Shown in pieces: positions 4,908 to 6,598 of a stretch of 6,598 nt of DNA. This stretch comes from an uncultured Collinsella sp. (lineage in GTDB: Bacteria > Actinomycetota > Coriobacteriia > Coriobacteriales > Coriobacteriaceae). The position numbers and the translations under genes are program-made. The notes under the pieces are model-generated. The model was not told where the DNA came from and ran no database searches. It saw nothing but the letters and a program-made list of their open reading frames with translations. The stretch spans positions 1 to 6,598 of the forward strand of contig CALLFD010000071.1 in the NCBI GenBank assembly GCA_937997605.1, written 5' to 3'. Positions within the stretch are counted from its first letter, which is position 1. Every line of letters begins with the position of its first letter.

Positions 4908-6598
4908 ATGGCAGACGCTAAGGATTTCCTGTTTGAGATCGGTACGGAAGAAATGCCCTCCGCACCGCTGAACAATGCCGTCAAGCAGCTTGGCACCATG
5001 ATCGCCAAGGGTCTCGACGAGGCCGGTCTGGCCCACGGCGAGGTCCGCGTGATCTCGAGCCCGCGCCGCCTGGCTGCGCTCGTTGCCGACGTCGCCACCG
5101 CGACCGACGAGGTTCACGAGGTCAAGCGCGGCCCCGCGGCCAACATCGCCTTCGATGCCGACGGTAACGCCACCAAGGCCGCCCAGGGCTTCGCCCGCAA
5201 GTGCGGTGTGGCTGCCGAGGATCTGGTCCGTCGCGAGGACACCGACGGCCGTGAGTACGTCTTTGCCGAGAAGAACATCCCTTCCGCCCCGGCCACCCCG
5301 ATCCTGACGGCCCTGTGCGAGAAGACTATCGCTGGCCTGCAGTGGCCCAACTACCGCTCTCAGCGCTGGGGTCACGAGCATGCGACCTTTGTTCGTCCGG
5401 TCCGCTGGATTTGCTGCCTTCTGGGCGAGGACGTTGTGCCCGTGTCGTTTGCCGACGTGACGAGTGGCAATACCACGCGTGGTCATCGCGTGCTTGGCCC
5501 CGGTGACCATGTGGTCGCCAGCCCCGCCGTCTACGAGCAGGTGCTCGAGGACGCCGGCGTGCTTTCTGCCGAGCGTCGTCGCGAGGCCATCCTTGCCGGT
5601 ATCGCCGAGGTCGAGGCTGCCCGTCCCGGCTGCCATGTCGATACGCCCAAGAAGGTCTTTGAGGAGGTCATCAACCTCTGCGAGTGGCCGACGGTGCTCG
5701 TTGGTACCTTCGATGAGGAGTTCCTCAAGGTCCCGCACGAGATCATCTGCGAGTCCATGCTCACCAACCAGCGCTACTTCCCGATCTATGACGGCGAGGG
5801 CAAGCTCACGCGTGAGTTCGTGGTCGTCTCCAACAGCAAGCCCGAGAATGCCGAGCGCGTGATCGACGGCAACGAGCGCGTCGTGCGCGCCCGTCTGGAC
5901 GACGCCAAGTTCTTCTACGAGGAGGACCTGAAGATTTCCCTTGACGAGTTCCGTGAGCGTCTGGCCAAGGTTGCCTTCCAGGAGAAGCTCGGTAGCGTGC
6001 TCGCCAAGTCCGAGCGCATCGAGCAGCTCGCGCTCGCTATTGCCCGCGAGGCTCATCTGGGCGCCCACCTTGCCGCCGATGCCGGCCGTGCCGCGCACCT
6101 GTGCAAGGCCGACCTGGTGTCCAACGCCGTTGTCGAGTTCACGAGCCAGCAGGGCGTGATGGGCGGTTATTACGCGACCGCGATGGGGGAGAACGACGAG
6201 GTCGCCCACGCCATTCGCGATCACTATCGTCCCCGCTTTGCCGGTGACGAGCTGCCCGAGGGCACCGCTGGCTGCATCGTGGCCTGCGCCGACAAGCTCG
6301 ATACCATCGCCGGTATCTTTGCCATCGGCGAGCCCCCGACCGGCTCTTCGGACCCCTATGCGCTGCGTCGTGCCGCTATCGGCATCATCAACATCCTGCG
6401 CGACCGCCTGCCGATCGACCCCACGTCGCTTATCGACTTTGCGCTCGAGCTCTATAGTGAGCAGGGCATTGAGTTTGACGCCGCCGAAGTCGCCCAGCAG
6501 GTTCGCGACTTCTTCCATGGCCGCCTGGTGAGCATGGCCCGCGACGAGAAGATCCCGGCCGACACCGTTGCTGCCGTCTCCGCGGTGCACATCATCGC
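4908..6598 (+). CDS. glyS: Glycyl-tRNA synthetase beta subunit, 3' end cut by window edge
   Basis: Beta chain of the alpha2beta2 enzyme, which recognises and binds tRNA-Gly. 563 complete codons are present; the family is usually near 690 residues, so the C-terminal anticodon-binding part is missing. Motifs in order: FLFEIGTEEMP (about 7-17), GPAANIAFDADGNATKAAQGFA (75-96), RWGHEHATFVRPVRWI (153-168), TRGHR (190-194), MLTNQRYFPIYD (284-295), RVVRARLDDAKFFYEEDLK (324-342), the HD-like region VVEFTSQQGVMGGYYA (408-423) and ADKLDTIAGIFAIGEPPTG (461-479) running into SSDPYALRRAA. ATG at 4908 follows the glyQ stop by three bases, with GAGGTGG at 4893-4899 as ribosome site inside glyQ. The pair is evidently co-transcribed and translationally coupled, fitting their 1:1 stoichiometry. 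No frameshift or internal stop seen. Confidence 0.97.
   Translation, partial: MADAKDFLFEIGTEEMPSAPLNNAVKQLGTMIAKGLDEAGLAHGEVRVISSPRRLAALVADVATATDEVHEVKRGPAANIAFDADGNATKAAQGFARKCGVAAEDLVRREDTDGREYVFAEKNIPSAPATPILTALCEKTIAGLQWPNYRSQRWGHEHATFVRPVRWICCLLGEDVVPVSFADVTSGNTTRGHRVLGPGDHVVASPAVYEQVLEDAGVLSAERRREAILAGIAEVEAARPGCHVDTPKKVFEEVINLCEWPTVLVGTFDEEFLKVPHEIICESMLTNQRYFPIYDGEGKLTREFVVVSNSKPENAERVIDGNERVVRARLDDAKFFYEEDLKISLDEFRERLAKVAFQEKLGSVLAKSERIEQLALAIAREAHLGAHLAADAGRAAHLCKADLVSNAVVEFTSQQGVMGGYYATAMGENDEVAHAIRDHYRPRFAGDELPEGTAGCIVACADKLDTIAGIFAIGEPPTGSSDPYALRRAAIGIINILRDRLPIDPTSLIDFALELYSEQGIEFDAAEVAQQVRDFFHGRLVSMARDEKIPADTVAAVSAVHII

Noticed and set aside
4488..6590. A 700-codon open frame on the minus strand, antisense to the end of glyQ and nearly all of glyS
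   Set aside because: The opposite strand matches GlyQ and GlyS motif by motif. Long antisense open frames are expected where codons avoid T in the relevant position in a GC-rich gene, and the antisense protein is low-complexity with no family I recognise.

Overview
This window looks like core chromosome from a GC-rich actinobacterium. The best guess is class Coriobacteriia, possibly Collinsella. That guess rests on the gene order rpsP - KH gene - rimM - trmD - lepB, the separate alpha and beta chains of glycyl-tRNA synthetase, strong G/C preference at third codon positions, and the overall feel of the proteins. The genus is inference from memory and was not searched.

Layout: positions 1-1202 hold a leftward gene for DNA polymerase IV (dinB) whose last codons lie beyond the left edge. 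Positions 1203-1442 are a divergent promoter region. From 1443 to 3933 runs a tight rightward operon: ribosomal protein S16 (rpsP), a small KH-domain RNA-binding protein, the 30S maturation factor RimM, the tRNA m1G37 methyltransferase TrmD and type I signal peptidase (lepB). Gaps between these genes are 2 to 10 bases. A 59-base gap with a possible -10 element follows. Then come glyQ (3993-4904) and glyS (4908 to the right edge, about 80% complete), the two subunits of alpha2beta2 glycyl-tRNA synthetase.

The operon combines ribosome assembly (S16, RimM), RNA binding (KH protein), reading-frame maintenance (TrmD) and protein export (LepB); glyQS adds glycine charging. All are housekeeping functions. 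I see no phage, insertion sequence, CRISPR array, RNA gene or defence module, and I do not think the window holds a new biological system.

The points most worth a second look are local. The TTG start codon of rimM sits exactly in the loop of a predicted hairpin. Three consecutive genes use non-ATG starts. TrmD has Glu where E. coli has its catalytic Asp169, followed by a four-residue insertion. rplS is absent from its usual place after trmD.
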